From: JAVBQJ01 sp031549115
Lineage (GTDB): Bacteria; Verrucomicrobiota; Lentisphaeria; Victivallales; Victivallaceae
Length of the DNA stretch: 64,000 bases
NCBI GenBank assembly: GCA_031549115.1
Contig: JAVBQJ010000056.1
Span: 34,150-98,149 of the forward strand
Direction: 5' to 3'
Made by a program: the position numbers and the translations under genes. This document shows, piece after piece, positions 24,246 through 33,822 of the stretch; position 1 is the stretch's first letter; each line of letters opens with the position of its first letter. The notes below the pieces were generated by a model. The model saw only the letters and a program-made list of their open reading frames with translations, did not search any database and had not been told where the DNA came from.

Positions 24246-25526
24246 TCAGTTGGTCTCCATCAAAGTGAAATCCGCGCCGCAGCGCTGGAAATCGGTGAAA
24301 AAATCCGGATAGGTCACCCGCGCCGCTTCGGCGTGGTCGATCAGCGACGGCGAATCCGCCGCCAGCGCCGCGACCGCGAGCGCCATCACGATACGGTGGT
24401 CGTCGTAGGATTTCAGCTCGGCCCCATGCAGGCGGCCGCCGCGGATGACCATGCCGTCCTCGAGCTCTTCGATGTCGGCGCCCATTTTGCGCAATTCCCG
24501 GGTCATGCAGGCGATGCGGTCGGTCTCTTTGATCCGCGCCTGCGGGACATTGATCAATCGCGATTCGCCGGGGATCGCGGCCATGACCGCCGCCAGCAGC
24601 GGTAGCGCGTCGGGAGTCGCATTCAAATCCAACTCCGCCGGGTGCAGCCGGCTGTCGGGGTGGATGATGAAATCGTGTGCGGTGCCGGAGAAAAAACACC
24701 CCAGTTCGCGGAAGTCGTCGAAGATCGCCTTGTCGCCCTGGGAATCGGTGAAATCGAGGTTTTTCAACACCACGTCGCCGGCGCCGACCAGCGCGGCCGC
24801 GCCGAGCGGGAACGCGACGGTGGAAAAGTCCGCCGGGATGACCCGGTCGATCGGATCGAAGCACTGCCGTCCGGCGATCTGGAAGCTCGACCAGTCGGGG
24901 GCGTCGGCGAGGTTGATGCCGAGGCGCCGAAGCCAGTCCAGCGTGATGCCGATATACGGTTTCTCATTCAACAGCGGCACTTCGATTTCGCTGTCGCCTT
25001 TGGCGTAGGGCACGGCGAACAGGAGCGCGCTCAGAAATTGCGAGGTGACGGCTTCGATGACGGTATGTCCGCCCTTCAACGGGCCGCGGACGGTGAGGGG
25101 GCAGCGGCCGCGGGTGGCATCGGTGGAGGCGCCGAGCTCCTCCAGAGACGCCAACAGCGGCTTCATCACCCGGGTACGCAAGCTGGCGTCGCCGTCGAAG
25201 GTGACGGGGAAGTCGGCGGCGCAGGCTGCCGCGGCGAGCAACCGCAACCCGGTGCCGGAGTTGCCGAGGTCGATGGTGTGGCCGGGGTTGCGCAATTTGC
25301 CGCCGGTCCCGGTGATACGCCATTCGTTGGGGCGTTGCTCCACGCCGGCGCCGAGTTCCTCGATGGCGGCGAGCGTGCTCAGGGTATCGGCCGAAAGCAA
25401 CGGATAACGCAACACGCTGACGCCGTTGGCCATCAAACCGGCTACCGTGCCGCGGATGGTATGGGATTTGGAACCGGGGACGGCGAAAGTTCCGGAGATG
25501 CGGGACGGTTTTACCAGTAGTTTCAT
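24246..25526 (-). CDS. aroA: 3-phosphoshikimate 1-carboxyvinyltransferase (EPSP synthase)
   Basis: 426 residues. It makes EPSP from shikimate 3-phosphate and PEP in the chorismate pathway. GSKSHTIR near residues 19-26, DLGNSGTGLRLLAAAA (PEP loop), RIKETDRI and SYDDHRIVMALAVAA are diagnostic. The PEP loop reads GNSGTG rather than the enterobacterial GNAGTA. First gene of a two-gene unit with hisC, 4-base gap, with its own promoter at 25564-25592. Confidence 0.95.
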   Translation of the reverse strand: MKLLVKPSRISGTFAVPGSKSHTIRGTVAGLMANGVSVLRYPLLSADTLSTLAAIEELGAGVEQRPNEWRITGTGGKLRNPGHTIDLGNSGTGLRLLAAAACAADFPVTFDGDASLRTRVMKPLLASLEELGASTDATRGRCPLTVRGPLKGGHTVIEAVTSQFLSALLFAVPYAKGDSEIEVPLLNEKPYIGITLDWLRRLGINLADAPDWSSFQIAGRQCFDPIDRVIPADFSTVAFPLGAAALVGAGDVVLKNLDFTDSQGDKAIFDDFRELGCFFSGTAHDFIIHPDSRLHPAELDLNATPDALPLLAAVMAAIPGESRLINVPQARIKETDRIACMTRELRKMGADIEELEDGMVIRGGRLHGAELKSYDDHRIVMALAVAALAADSPSLIDHAEAARVTYPDFFTDFQRCGADFTLMETN

Positions 25527-25563
25527 TTCGTATTTTTTTCCTGAAAAATAATCATAACGATAG

Positions 25564-25592
25564 AATATAATACCTTATTTTCGTTTTTGCAA
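25564..25592 (-). promoter_or_regulatory. Promoter of aroA-hisC
   Basis: On the minus strand TTGCAA (25587-25592) and TATATT (25564-25569) are 17 bases apart, about 40 bases upstream of the ATG. Confidence 0.6.
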
Positions 25593-25672
25593 ACCCGGTG
25601 CCTTGCAATTTGCCGTACGGGTGGTAACTTAATTCCGAAGGATGCGGATTCGGTGTTCAACAGAGGAAATTT

Positions 25673-26332
25673 ATGACGGACGACCTGCTCTCGCGACGGT
25701 GGCATGCGCTCAACCGGTGGTTGGCGTTTTTGTTCTGCTGTGTGATGATCGGAGTGGCGTGGCCGCCCTTTTCGGTTCAGTGGTGGGTCGGGGTGGCGGG
25801 GTGGTTTTTCATCACGGCGATGCTGCTGGTGGTGTGGAGCCGGGCGCTGCCCGACGGCCGCAGTTGGCACAACCGTTTCGGGCTGAATGTCGGGCTGCTG
25901 CTGTGTCCCGGCGTCAATCTGGTGTGGCTGCCGGTGGTGGCGATCAGTGTGATGGTGCGGATTGCCCGGACGCGCGGCGGCAACCCGTGGATGCCGTGGC
26001 TGGCGGCGGTGGGATTTCCGGTGATGTCGGCGGTATTGATCGCGCAATTGCTGGGGGGGAGCGGATCGGGCTGGGTACATGGCTGGCTGATCGGCTATGC
26101 GATTGTTATTTTCGGAGTGGTGCTGCCGGGGGCCCGGTGGGCGGCTTCGCGGCGTTTTTTGCCGGTACGGCGCGAACGGGTCAAGCGTTTTCTGGTGCAA
26201 TTGGGGTTGTCGGCGGCGTTGTGCGGCTTTCTGCCGTGGAGCGGGATCGGGTTATGGTGGTGTTACCGCCAATGGCGGATGTTGGAATTGCGTGATGTGA
26301 AAACAGTTCAAACTCAAGAGGTGGAGAAGTGA
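25673..26332 (+). CDS. Hypothetical integral membrane protein
   Basis: 219 residues with about six hydrophobic segments (for example FLFCCVMIGVAWPPF, WWVGVAGWFFITAMLLVVW and WLIGYAIVIFGVVLPGA). No conserved catalytic motif is recognised. GAGG lies a few bases ahead of the ATG. It overlaps the next membrane-protein gene by four bases (GTGA), so the two probably act together. Function unknown. Confidence 0.7.
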   Translation: MTDDLLSRRWHALNRWLAFLFCCVMIGVAWPPFSVQWWVGVAGWFFITAMLLVVWSRALPDGRSWHNRFGLNVGLLLCPGVNLVWLPVVAISVMVRIARTRGGNPWMPWLAAVGFPVMSAVLIAQLLGGSGSGWVHGWLIGYAIVIFGVVLPGARWAASRRFLPVRRERVKRFLVQLGLSAALCGFLPWSGIGLWWCYRQWRMLELRDVKTVQTQEVEK

Positions 26333-27177
26333 AAGAGAAGATGTTTTTCCAAGGCAGTCTGTTTACCGCTCGCGCGTTGGACAAATCACTGCAGACGATG
26401 GAACGCGGCTGGCTCGGCAGCATTCTCGAGAAAAATCTCAAGCTGGTCGACGCGGTCGGCTTTTACAGCCTGTATCTGTGGGGCTTGACCGCCTTTGTGC
26501 TCGGGATTCTGATGGATTGCCACCGCCAAACGTTCTATGCGTCGGTCCTCGGCTTCTGCTGGCTGATCGGCTGCGGGTTGTTTCATTACCTCGCGTTCAA
26601 GTTCCTGCCGATCCTGGACAAACTGTCCAATTCCGAAACCACCCGGCTGCGCAGCCGGGCGATTCCGGATTGCGTTGCCGTCGCGGCGCTGGTGGTGCGC
26701 TCGGTGGCGCTGGTGGGGATTATCTGGGGTATCGTCCTGATGTTTGCGTATTCGCAGTCGTATCTGTACGGAATGAATATCATTCTCGGCAGTCTGGCGG
26801 TCTGGGGATGCGCCGATTTCGCGATTGCGTTTTCGCTGCGGTTGGAAACGCTGTCGGCGGAAATCGATCCCGAACTCAATACGCCGGAAACCCTGATCGG
26901 GTTGCTGGATTACGGCGCCAAGGTGCTGATTAAGCTGGTTCCCGTGCTGTGGGCGATTCTGATGTTTTCGGGATTCGTGCGACTGCTGGTCAGTACCTGG
27001 ATCGGCGAAGCATGGAGCTACCAGCCGATGGCGTTTCAAGGATATCTGATGAGCGTGCTGCCGACGGTTCTCCTGCCGGTTTCTGCGTATTTCGTCTATC
27101 TGGTGTACATGGTGGCGATTTCCCTCTTGCGCGCGACATTCCAGATCATTCTCGGAGCTGCCGGCCGTCTCCGGTGA
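26329..27177 (+). CDS. Hypothetical integral membrane protein
   Basis: 282 residues beginning with GTG, which overlaps the upstream stop; GGTGGAGAA is the ribosome site within the preceding gene. About six membrane segments, including SVLGFCWLIGCGLFHYLAF and LPTVLLPVSAYFVYLVYMVAISLL. The N-terminus has a short amphipathic region. No family recognised. Translational coupling to the 25673 gene suggests a two-component membrane complex. Confidence 0.7.
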   Translation: MKEKMFFQGSLFTARALDKSLQTMERGWLGSILEKNLKLVDAVGFYSLYLWGLTAFVLGILMDCHRQTFYASVLGFCWLIGCGLFHYLAFKFLPILDKLSNSETTRLRSRAIPDCVAVAALVVRSVALVGIIWGIVLMFAYSQSYLYGMNIILGSLAVWGCADFAIAFSLRLETLSAEIDPELNTPETLIGLLDYGAKVLIKLVPVLWAILMFSGFVRLLVSTWIGEAWSYQPMAFQGYLMSVLPTVLLPVSAYFVYLVYMVAISLLRATFQIILGAAGRLR

Positions 27178-27258
27178 GTGTGTGACGACGGTTGGTCCGT
27201 GTCATGCGCACATCCACACTCTCCTGCATAAAAGTATTCCTTTTTGCTGATTTGGGAT

Positions 27259-27287
27259 TTGCGGAATCCGGGTTGAGCGCGTATATT
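27259..27287 (+). promoter_or_regulatory. Promoter of hflX
   Basis: TTGCGG (27259-27264) and TATATT (27282-27287), spacer 17. The implied transcription start near 27294 lies after a possible GTG start at 27290, which supports translation from the ATG at 27329. Confidence 0.55.
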
Positions 27288-27328
27288 GAGTGAATGGATT
27301 TCAGGCAGCGAAAAAGTGGAATAACTCT

Positions 27329-28612
27329 ATGATTGATATGCAGGAAGAGTGCAACCGCCGGGCGGAAACCGTGCTTCTGGTCGGAGTGCAATCCGAAAAC
27401 GAAGACGAGCGGACGGTTCTGGAACATCTGGACGAATTGGAAGAGCTGGTCGCCAACCTCGGCATCCGGTCGCTGGACCGGGTGATCGGACGCATCAAAG
27501 GCCCGCCGGCGCCGGTGTATTACGTCGGCAGCGGCAAAGCCGAAGAGATCTGCGAGCGCGCCAAGGAGCTGAAGGTCGACATCGTGGTGTTCGATACCGA
27601 ACTGTCGCCGACGCAGCAGCGCAATCTGGAACGGTTGTTCCGGCTGCCGGTGATCGACCGCGAAGAGGTGATCATCGATATTTTCGCCGACCGCGCCAGT
27701 ACCCGCGAAGCGGTGCTCCAGGTGGAGTTGGCGCGGCTGCAATACAACCTGCCCCGGCTGACCCGGGCATGGACGCACCTGTCGCGCCAGCGCGGCGGTG
27801 TCACCGGCGCCCGCGGCGAGGGGGAAACCCAGATCGAATTGGACCGGCGCCAGGTGAAAAGCCGGATTGCCTTGTTGAACGACGAACTCGAAGTCGTGCG
27901 CAAACAGCGCGCGACGCAGCGCAAAAGCCGGGGACGCAACGGCATGGTCCAGGCGGCCATCGTCGGCTATACCAACGCCGGCAAGTCTTCGCTGCTGAAT
28001 GTGCTGACCGGCGCGGATGTGCTGGTCGAAGACAAGCTGTTCGCCACTCTCGACCCCACCACCCGCCGGGTGAAGCTGTCGGACAATCAGGAGCTGCTCC
28101 TGACCGATACGGTCGGCTTCGTCCGCAAGCTGCCGCATCAGTTGGTCGAAGCGTTCAAATCGACGCTGGAAGAAGCGGTGCTGGCGGATTTCCTGATCCT
28201 GGTGCTGGACAGCTCCAGCCCGCATCTGGAGGAGCATTGGGAGACCACGCTGAAGGTGTTGCGGGAGCTGGGGGCGCAGGAAAAGGACATCTTGGTGGTA
28301 TTCAACAAAATCGACATCGAGAGCGATCCCTTTCTGCGGACCCGGGCGCGGACGCTGTTCCGCGACGGCGTTTTTGTCTCCACAAGCTCCGGGGAGGGGC
28401 TGGATGCGCTCCGGTCGCGGCTGCTGGACTTTACCGGGACCCGCCGCCAGTTGCTGCGGGTGATATTGCCGCCGGCGCGTCACGATCTCGCGGCCCTGGC
28501 GCACCGGTTCGGTTGCGTGTTCGAGCAGAAGTATACCGATTCGGGCGAAATCGACATGGTGCTTCAGATCGATTCGGCGCGCGGCGAGTTGTTCCGGGCG
28601 TATTTACAGTAG
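27329..28612 (+). CDS. hflX: Ribosome-associated GTPase HflX
   Basis: 427 residues. N-terminal HflX domain: YYVGSGKAEEI, VVFDTELSPTQQRNLE, VIDREEVIIDIFADRA, then the glycine-rich TGARGEGETQIELDRR. G domain: GYTNAGKSSLLN (G1), DTVGFVRKLPHQLVEAFKSTLEE (G3 region, family signature) and VFNKID (G4). HflX splits or rescues 70S ribosomes under stress. Start at the ATG at 27329 (GTGGA upstream). The TPR protein gene follows 15 bases on and may share the transcript. Confidence 0.95.
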   Translation: MIDMQEECNRRAETVLLVGVQSENEDERTVLEHLDELEELVANLGIRSLDRVIGRIKGPPAPVYYVGSGKAEEICERAKELKVDIVVFDTELSPTQQRNLERLFRLPVIDREEVIIDIFADRASTREAVLQVELARLQYNLPRLTRAWTHLSRQRGGVTGARGEGETQIELDRRQVKSRIALLNDELEVVRKQRATQRKSRGRNGMVQAAIVGYTNAGKSSLLNVLTGADVLVEDKLFATLDPTTRRVKLSDNQELLLTDTVGFVRKLPHQLVEAFKSTLEEAVLADFLILVLDSSSPHLEEHWETTLKVLRELGAQEKDILVVFNKIDIESDPFLRTRARTLFRDGVFVSTSSGEGLDALRSRLLDFTGTRRQLLRVILPPARHDLAALAHRFGCVFEQKYTDSGEIDMVLQIDSARGELFRAYLQ

Positions 28613-28627
28613 AGAGGATGGTGCAAA

Positions 28628-31447
28628 ATGCGTTTCCGGTATTATGGTTTGGCCGCGGCCCTGGCATTGACGCTCGGAGCCGGTGTATTGAACGCGGCCG
28701 AGAACGACAGTGAAGTGCTTGCCGTCTGGCGCAACGCCATGCGGGTTACGGAGCCGGCGGCGGAGGCGGCATACCGGCGTGGAGATTTGCCGGAGGCCAT
28801 CCGGCTTTATGAACAGGCATTGGATTCCTATCTGCTGATCAAACAGACGCGTCCGGGGTGGAATCAGGAGTTGCTCGACTCGAAAATCGCCGCCGGCAAT
28901 AAGAATCTGACCGAATTGCGTTCGGCCTTGGCGCGGACGACCGCCTCGAAGAGCCCGGCGCCGGCGTCCGCGGTGGCGGCCGTCGTGACCCCGGCGGCGG
29001 AAGCGGAGCTTGCCGCCACCAAGGAAAAGTTGTTCAAGGCTTTGATTGAAATGGATGACCTGCGCCGCGAACTTCAGGGCGTGAAGGCCAGTACTCAGGA
29101 GATCGAAGGCTTGCTGCGGGAGAAGCGGCTGCTTCAGGAAAAGTACAGCATGCTGGAGCTGCAATATCAGACCCTGCTGAATAAAGCCACTTCGCCCGAT
29201 TCGGAAAAAGAGGCGTTGCAGAAGCAATTGCTGGAAGCGCAGGTCAGTTACGATCTGTTGCACCAAAAGGGATTGCTGATCGAAAAGAAGTTCAACGAGA
29301 CCAGCGAAGAGCTGGCCAAGGCCTACCAGGAGCGCAACCAGATGCGGCTCGATGCCAAGAGCGCGACCGACAGGCTGGCGCTGCTGGAGCGTGATGTGAC
29401 GCGTCTGACGACCTTGCGGCAGGCCGGTGAGGATTCCGAGGCGCAATTGCGCAGCCGGATCGAAACCCTGACTGCCGAGCGCGACGAAGCGCGCACGCAG
29501 TTTGCCGCGAAGCAGAAGGAATATGAGGTGCTTCTGACCCGCCTGGCCGAAAGGCTCGGCGACGACCAGACGGCGACGCAGCTGCTCGCCGGCAATCAGG
29601 AGCTGCAACTGCGCTATGATGAATTGCAGCGCGATTACAATACCCTGAACTCCGATTTTCGCGCCGCCCGCGAACAGCAGCGGGAGCTGCAATTGAAGTT
29701 GACCCGGCAGGGGGATACCTTGCAGCGCGTCGACGATGTCCGCAAGCAATTGGAGCAGGCCAATAAGGATCTGGGGACGCGTCTCGACCAGCAGAATATC
29801 GCGCTGGATCTGGGCCGGAGCACCGAAAAGCAGGCCACCGAGCGCGCCCGGGTGCTGGAAGGATCGTTGAAGGAGCTTCAGATCAAAGCTGCCGCGCTCG
29901 ATGACCGGTTGAAGGCCCGCGAAAGCGTGGAACTGCAGAATACCGAAAGCCGGAATACCGAATTGCAGAAGTTGCGCGACCAGTTGGCGGGCGCGGAAGG
30001 CCGGGGGGCGGAATTGGCCGCCATCGGCGAAGAGACGAAAAAGAAGCTGACCGCCGCCGAAAATCGGATTGCCGAGTTGCGGCAGGAGTACATCGCCGAG
30101 AAAGCCGCCAATGCCTCGCTTGAAGTCGATTTGCGGCAGTTGACCGATTTGCGTGCGCGTCACGCCGAGTTGGAGCGGACGATCGCCGATCTGGAGCAGA
30201 CGATTGCCGAGCTGGAAGCCCGGCCCGCCGGTACCGATACCATTGCCGGATTGGAGCGGCAATTGGCGGAGGCCCGGCAGGAGATCGAAGAGCTGCGGCA
30301 GGCGGCTCCGGCGGCGGCTCAAACCGTGCCGGCGGCTCCGGTGGCAGTCGTTCCGGTTCCGGCTTCGGGTACGGTGCGCGGTACGGTGCGGATTCTGAGC
30401 GATGCGGAGATTGCCGCCGGGCTGGAGTCGGCGCAGGAAGCGTTGGCCAATGGCACCTCCGAGCTGGCGATCTGGGAGTACAAGCGGATTTTGCGCGCCC
30501 GCCCGGATCAATTTGAAGCCAACCGGGAGCTCGGGCGTATTTGTCTGGCGGAGCAGCGTTTCTTCGATGCCGTGCAGCATTTGACCGTGGCGGCGGAGCA
30601 GGCGCCGGAGGATTCCGCCCTGATGGTGGACCGGGCGCTGGCATTGACCGGCGCCGGGGATGCGCAGAAAGGATTGGAACTGCTGCAGCAGGCGTTGGCC
30701 GCGCAGCCGGACTCGGTGCGGGTGCTTCAGGGGTGCGGCCGGGCTTATTTGCAGTTGAACCGTCTGGCCGATGCCGAAACCGCATTGCGCCGGGCGTTGG
30801 AGTTGAATCGGGCGGATGCGGAAGTATTGCTGGATTTGGCGCGGCTGTTGATCGTGCTCGACCGCAAAGAGGAAGCGGTCGGTTATTATGAACAGGCCCG
30901 GAAAGCCGGAGCCTACCCGGACAGTTCGATTGAAAGTTCGCTGGGCATGAAGCTGGCGGTCAACCGTGAGCTCGGCGAGTTTCTGACCAAGGCGGCGCAG
31001 GAGGCGATCGGCGCGCGGGATTGGGATTCGGCGGCCTGGTACTACAGCCAGCTCACCGGGATGGAGCCGCGCAACGATGAATGGCAGAACCGTCTGGCAT
31101 TGATTCAGTTGCAGCGCGGCGACGCGACGGCGGCGCTGGCGGCGGTCGCCGCCGGCCGGAGCGCGCATCCGCAGACGGAACCGGGCAACGAAGCGTTGCG
31201 GCTGGCGTTGGCGGGGGCCGCGTATGCATCGGCCCGGCAACCCGGCGAAGCGGCCAAATGTTTCGACGAGCTGGCGGCATTGTCGACTCCGGCTCCGTGG
31301 AGTACGCAGAACTTTTTCGCGCCGCTCCCGGCGATGATCGAAGAAGCGTTGAAGCGCCTCGGCCAGTCGCCGGATCTGGCGCAGGCTGAAATCAAACAGG
31401 CCATGGACGCGTGGGCGAAAGCCGGCGGCGCGGCGGCCAACAAGTGA
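28628..31447 (+). CDS. Exported coiled-coil and TPR-repeat protein
   Basis: 939 residues. A signal peptide (ALALTLGAGVLNAA) is followed by a short TPR-like helix pair (about residues 40-80), a very long coiled-coil rich in E/K/Q/L heptads (about 115-555), an Ala/Pro linker (about 555-580) and a C-terminal TPR array (about 595-900) with pairs such as ELAIWEYKRILRARPDQFEANRELGRI. Probably a periplasmic or surface scaffold. It lies between hflX and xylB on the same strand with gaps of 15 and 17 bases, which need not mean related functions. No enzymatic domain seen. Confidence 0.8.
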   Translation: MRFRYYGLAAALALTLGAGVLNAAENDSEVLAVWRNAMRVTEPAAEAAYRRGDLPEAIRLYEQALDSYLLIKQTRPGWNQELLDSKIAAGNKNLTELRSALARTTASKSPAPASAVAAVVTPAAEAELAATKEKLFKALIEMDDLRRELQGVKASTQEIEGLLREKRLLQEKYSMLELQYQTLLNKATSPDSEKEALQKQLLEAQVSYDLLHQKGLLIEKKFNETSEELAKAYQERNQMRLDAKSATDRLALLERDVTRLTTLRQAGEDSEAQLRSRIETLTAERDEARTQFAAKQKEYEVLLTRLAERLGDDQTATQLLAGNQELQLRYDELQRDYNTLNSDFRAAREQQRELQLKLTRQGDTLQRVDDVRKQLEQANKDLGTRLDQQNIALDLGRSTEKQATERARVLEGSLKELQIKAAALDDRLKARESVELQNTESRNTELQKLRDQLAGAEGRGAELAAIGEETKKKLTAAENRIAELRQEYIAEKAANASLEVDLRQLTDLRARHAELERTIADLEQTIAELEARPAGTDTIAGLERQLAEARQEIEELRQAAPAAAQTVPAAPVAVVPVPASGTVRGTVRILSDAEIAAGLESAQEALANGTSELAIWEYKRILRARPDQFEANRELGRICLAEQRFFDAVQHLTVAAEQAPEDSALMVDRALALTGAGDAQKGLELLQQALAAQPDSVRVLQGCGRAYLQLNRLADAETALRRALELNRADAEVLLDLARLLIVLDRKEEAVGYYEQARKAGAYPDSSIESSLGMKLAVNRELGEFLTKAAQEAIGARDWDSAAWYYSQLTGMEPRNDEWQNRLALIQLQRGDATAALAAVAAGRSAHPQTEPGNEALRLALAGAAYASARQPGEAAKCFDELAALSTPAPWSTQNFFAPLPAMIEEALKRLGQSPDLAQAEIKQAMDAWAKAGGAAANK

Positions 31448-31464
31448 GAGTGTGAGGCTCGAAT

Positions 31465-33009
31465 ATGCGTTATTATCTGGGGTTGGATCTGAGCACGCAG
31501 GGGTTGAAGGCGGTTTTCATCGACCCGGAAAGCGGCGAACTGTTGACCGGCGGCAGCGTGAATTTCGGCCGGGACCTGCCGCAATTCGGCTGCCCCGACG
31601 GGTTTTTGCCCGGACATGGACTGGAACGGCACGCGGATCCATTGATGTGGGTGGCGGCGCTGGACTTGCTGTTGACCCGAATGCAGGCGGCGGGAATGCC
31701 GCTGGGGCTGGTCAAAGCGGTTTCCGGCTCCGGCCAGCAGCATGGATCGGTTTATCTGAATTCCCGTTTTGCCACAGTGGCGAAGCAGTTGAATCCGGCG
31801 TTCGACCTGGCCGGGCAACTGGCGGATACGTTGAGCCGAAAAACCGCCCCGATCTGGATGGACGCGTCGACCGCCGCCGAATGCCGGGCTCTGGAAAAGA
31901 GCGCCGGTGCGCGGTTGCGCACCGATACCGGTTCGGCGGCGACCGAACGCTTCACCGCGGCCCAGATCGCCAAATTTTACCGCACGGATCCGAAGGCATA
32001 CCGGGAAACCCGCTACATTCATCGGGTCAGCAGCTTCATGGCCAGCGTGCTGGCCGGGCTGTCGGCGGCGGTGGATCCCGGCGACGGCGCCGGGATGAAT
32101 CTGTTGAATCTCAAGACCGGAAAGTGGGACGGCGGAATCGCCGACGCGGTGGCGCCGGGGCTGGTAGCGAAGCTGCCGCAGGTTGCCGCCGCCGACCGGG
32201 CGCTGGGGGCGATCCATCCCTACTTTATGAAATACGGTTTTTCGCCGTCGTGCCAGGTGGCGGTGTGGAGCGGCGACAATCCGTCGAGTCTGGTCGGCGT
32301 CGGAGCGACTACGCCCGGCACCGCGGTGATCAGCCTCGGGACCAGCGACACCTTTTTCGGTGCGATGCGTGACTTTACCACCGATCCGGCGGGATACGGG
32401 CATGTGTTCGGCAACCCCGCCGGCGGCTTCATGAGTTTGACCTGTTTCACCAATGGCTCACTGGCGCGCGAAGAGATACGCCGCCGCTATCAGGTGGAGT
32501 GGGCCGAGGCCGGCGACCTGATTCGGAAGGAACCGCCCGGGAACAACGGCAACCGGATGCTGTCGTACATTTTCAACGAGATCACCCCGAAGGCCGCGGC
32601 CGGGGTGGTTCTCGAGGGCGACGCCGGATTTGTCGCCGGCCACGCCGCGCCCGGTGTGTATCTGCGGGCGCTGTTCGAAGCGCAGGCGCTGCGGCTGAAG
32701 CTGCATTCGCAGTGGCTGGGACAATTTGAACGCCTGCGCCTGACCGGGGGAGCTTCCCGGGACCAGGCGTTGATGCAGATCATCGCCGACGTCTTTCAGG
32801 TGCCGGTCGAAACGCTGGCAATCACCGATTCGGCGGCGCTGGGCTCGGCGATCCGGGCGGCCAATGCCGCCGACGGCTGCGATTTCGAGGCGTTGTACCG
32901 GAAGTTCAGTCGCGCCGAAAAGACGGTGACGCCGGATCTTGCGACCGCTTCGGTGTACGCCGAAGCGCTGGCGGCCTATGCGTCAAGCGAGAAACGGCAC
33001 CTCGGTTAA
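31465..33009 (+). CDS. xylB: Xylulokinase (FGGY family)
   Basis: 514 residues. The ATPase fold opens with LGLDLSTQGLKAVFID (phosphate 1 loop), SGSGQQHGSVY is the sugar-binding block, IWMDASTAAEC contains the catalytic Asp, and ISLGTSDTFFGA and RLTGGASRDQAL are phosphate 2/adenosine motifs. The combination resembles the longer eukaryote-like xylulokinases. It phosphorylates D-xylulose for the pentose phosphate pathway. No xylose isomerase is adjacent, though TIM-barrel isomerases occur at 14.1 and 40.5 kb. Its 3' end overlaps the convergent truA by 27 bases. Confidence 0.88.
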   Translation: MRYYLGLDLSTQGLKAVFIDPESGELLTGGSVNFGRDLPQFGCPDGFLPGHGLERHADPLMWVAALDLLLTRMQAAGMPLGLVKAVSGSGQQHGSVYLNSRFATVAKQLNPAFDLAGQLADTLSRKTAPIWMDASTAAECRALEKSAGARLRTDTGSAATERFTAAQIAKFYRTDPKAYRETRYIHRVSSFMASVLAGLSAAVDPGDGAGMNLLNLKTGKWDGGIADAVAPGLVAKLPQVAAADRALGAIHPYFMKYGFSPSCQVAVWSGDNPSSLVGVGATTPGTAVISLGTSDTFFGAMRDFTTDPAGYGHVFGNPAGGFMSLTCFTNGSLAREEIRRRYQVEWAEAGDLIRKEPPGNNGNRMLSYIFNEITPKAAAGVVLEGDAGFVAGHAAPGVYLRALFEAQALRLKLHSQWLGQFERLRLTGGASRDQALMQIIADVFQVPVETLAITDSAALGSAIRAANAADGCDFEALYRKFSRAEKTVTPDLATASVYAEALAAYASSEKRHLG

Positions 33010-33822
33010 GCGCCACGCGTGCAATTCCGGTTCGTCGAAGAATACTTTCATCAGGAATAAACCGTGCGCCGGAGCGGTCTCCGGCGCGTCGCAGCGGTTG
33101 CGGGCGGCGAGAATTTGCGGCGTCGCTGCGACCGGAAGCACGCCGGTGCCGACCGCTTCCAGGAGGCCGAACAGGCAGCGGATCATTTTATAGAGAAAGC
33201 CGTTGCCCTTGAATGTGACGCAAAGATACGGCCCATGCACCGCGACGTCGATGGCGTAAATGGTGCGGACGGCGTCGTCGATCATGCTGCGCTCCACTAC
33301 GAAGCTCGAATAATCGTGCGTTCCCACCAGATGGGATGCGGCCGCCCGGATTTTTTCCGGATCGACCGGCCGCCGCGCCAGCCACGAATAACGCCCCGAA
33401 AAGGGGGTTTCCAGGCCGGTGTTCAAAACATAAGTATAGGCTTTCCCGACGGCGTCGTAGCGGGTATGGAACCCGAGCGGCACCTCCCGGACGCTGCGGA
33501 TGCGCACCGAGGGCGGCAACTGTCGGTTCAGGATGCCCTCCAGCCGTTCCAGCGGGATCCACGGCCGCTTCGGCACCAGATAGCTGGCGGCGAAGCCGAG
33601 CGCGTGGACGCCGGCGTCGGTACGGCTGCTGCCGATGGCGTGGATGGCGTGGCCGGCGTACAGACGGGTCAGGGTTTCCTGCAGCGCCTGCTGGACGCTC
33701 GGCGAATGGGGTTGTATCTGCCAGCCGCGGTATTCGGTGCCGTCGTAACTGACTTCCAGCAAAACCCGCGTCGCGGGTTCGTAACTTACGGGTTCGATCT
33801 CCCGGGTCATTGCTTCACTCAT
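32983..33822 (-). CDS. truA: tRNA pseudouridine(38-40) synthase TruA
   Basis: 279 residues. LLEVSYDGTEYRGWQIQ and GSSRTDAGVHALG (catalytic Asp) are TruA signatures; further blocks are FHTRYDAVGKAYTYVL, DYSSF and FLYKMIRCLFGLL. It modifies uridines 38-40 in tRNA anticodon arms. The ATG at 33822 overlaps the stop of the SpoIIE-type gene by 8 bases; an in-frame ATG at 33810 is equally possible because neither has a strong ribosome site. It converges on and overlaps xylB. Confidence 0.93.
   Translation of the reverse strand: MSEAMTREIEPVSYEPATRVLLEVSYDGTEYRGWQIQPHSPSVQQALQETLTRLYAGHAIHAIGSSRTDAGVHALGFAASYLVPKRPWIPLERLEGILNRQLPPSVRIRSVREVPLGFHTRYDAVGKAYTYVLNTGLETPFSGRYSWLARRPVDPEKIRAAASHLVGTHDYSSFVVERSMIDDAVRTIYAIDVAVHGPYLCVTFKGNGFLYKMIRCLFGLLEAVGTGVLPVAATPQILAARNRCDAPETAPAHGLFLMKVFFDEPELHAWRLTEVPFLA

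Noticed and set aside
24246..25526. Glyphosate-tolerant EPSP synthase based on the GNSGTG loop
   Set aside because: The variant loop belongs to a common bacterial subgroup; tolerance cannot be told from this motif alone.
28604..31240. An 878-codon minus-strand frame opposite the coiled-coil/TPR gene
   Set aside because: Antisense by-product of GC-rich third positions; no domain, no start signal.
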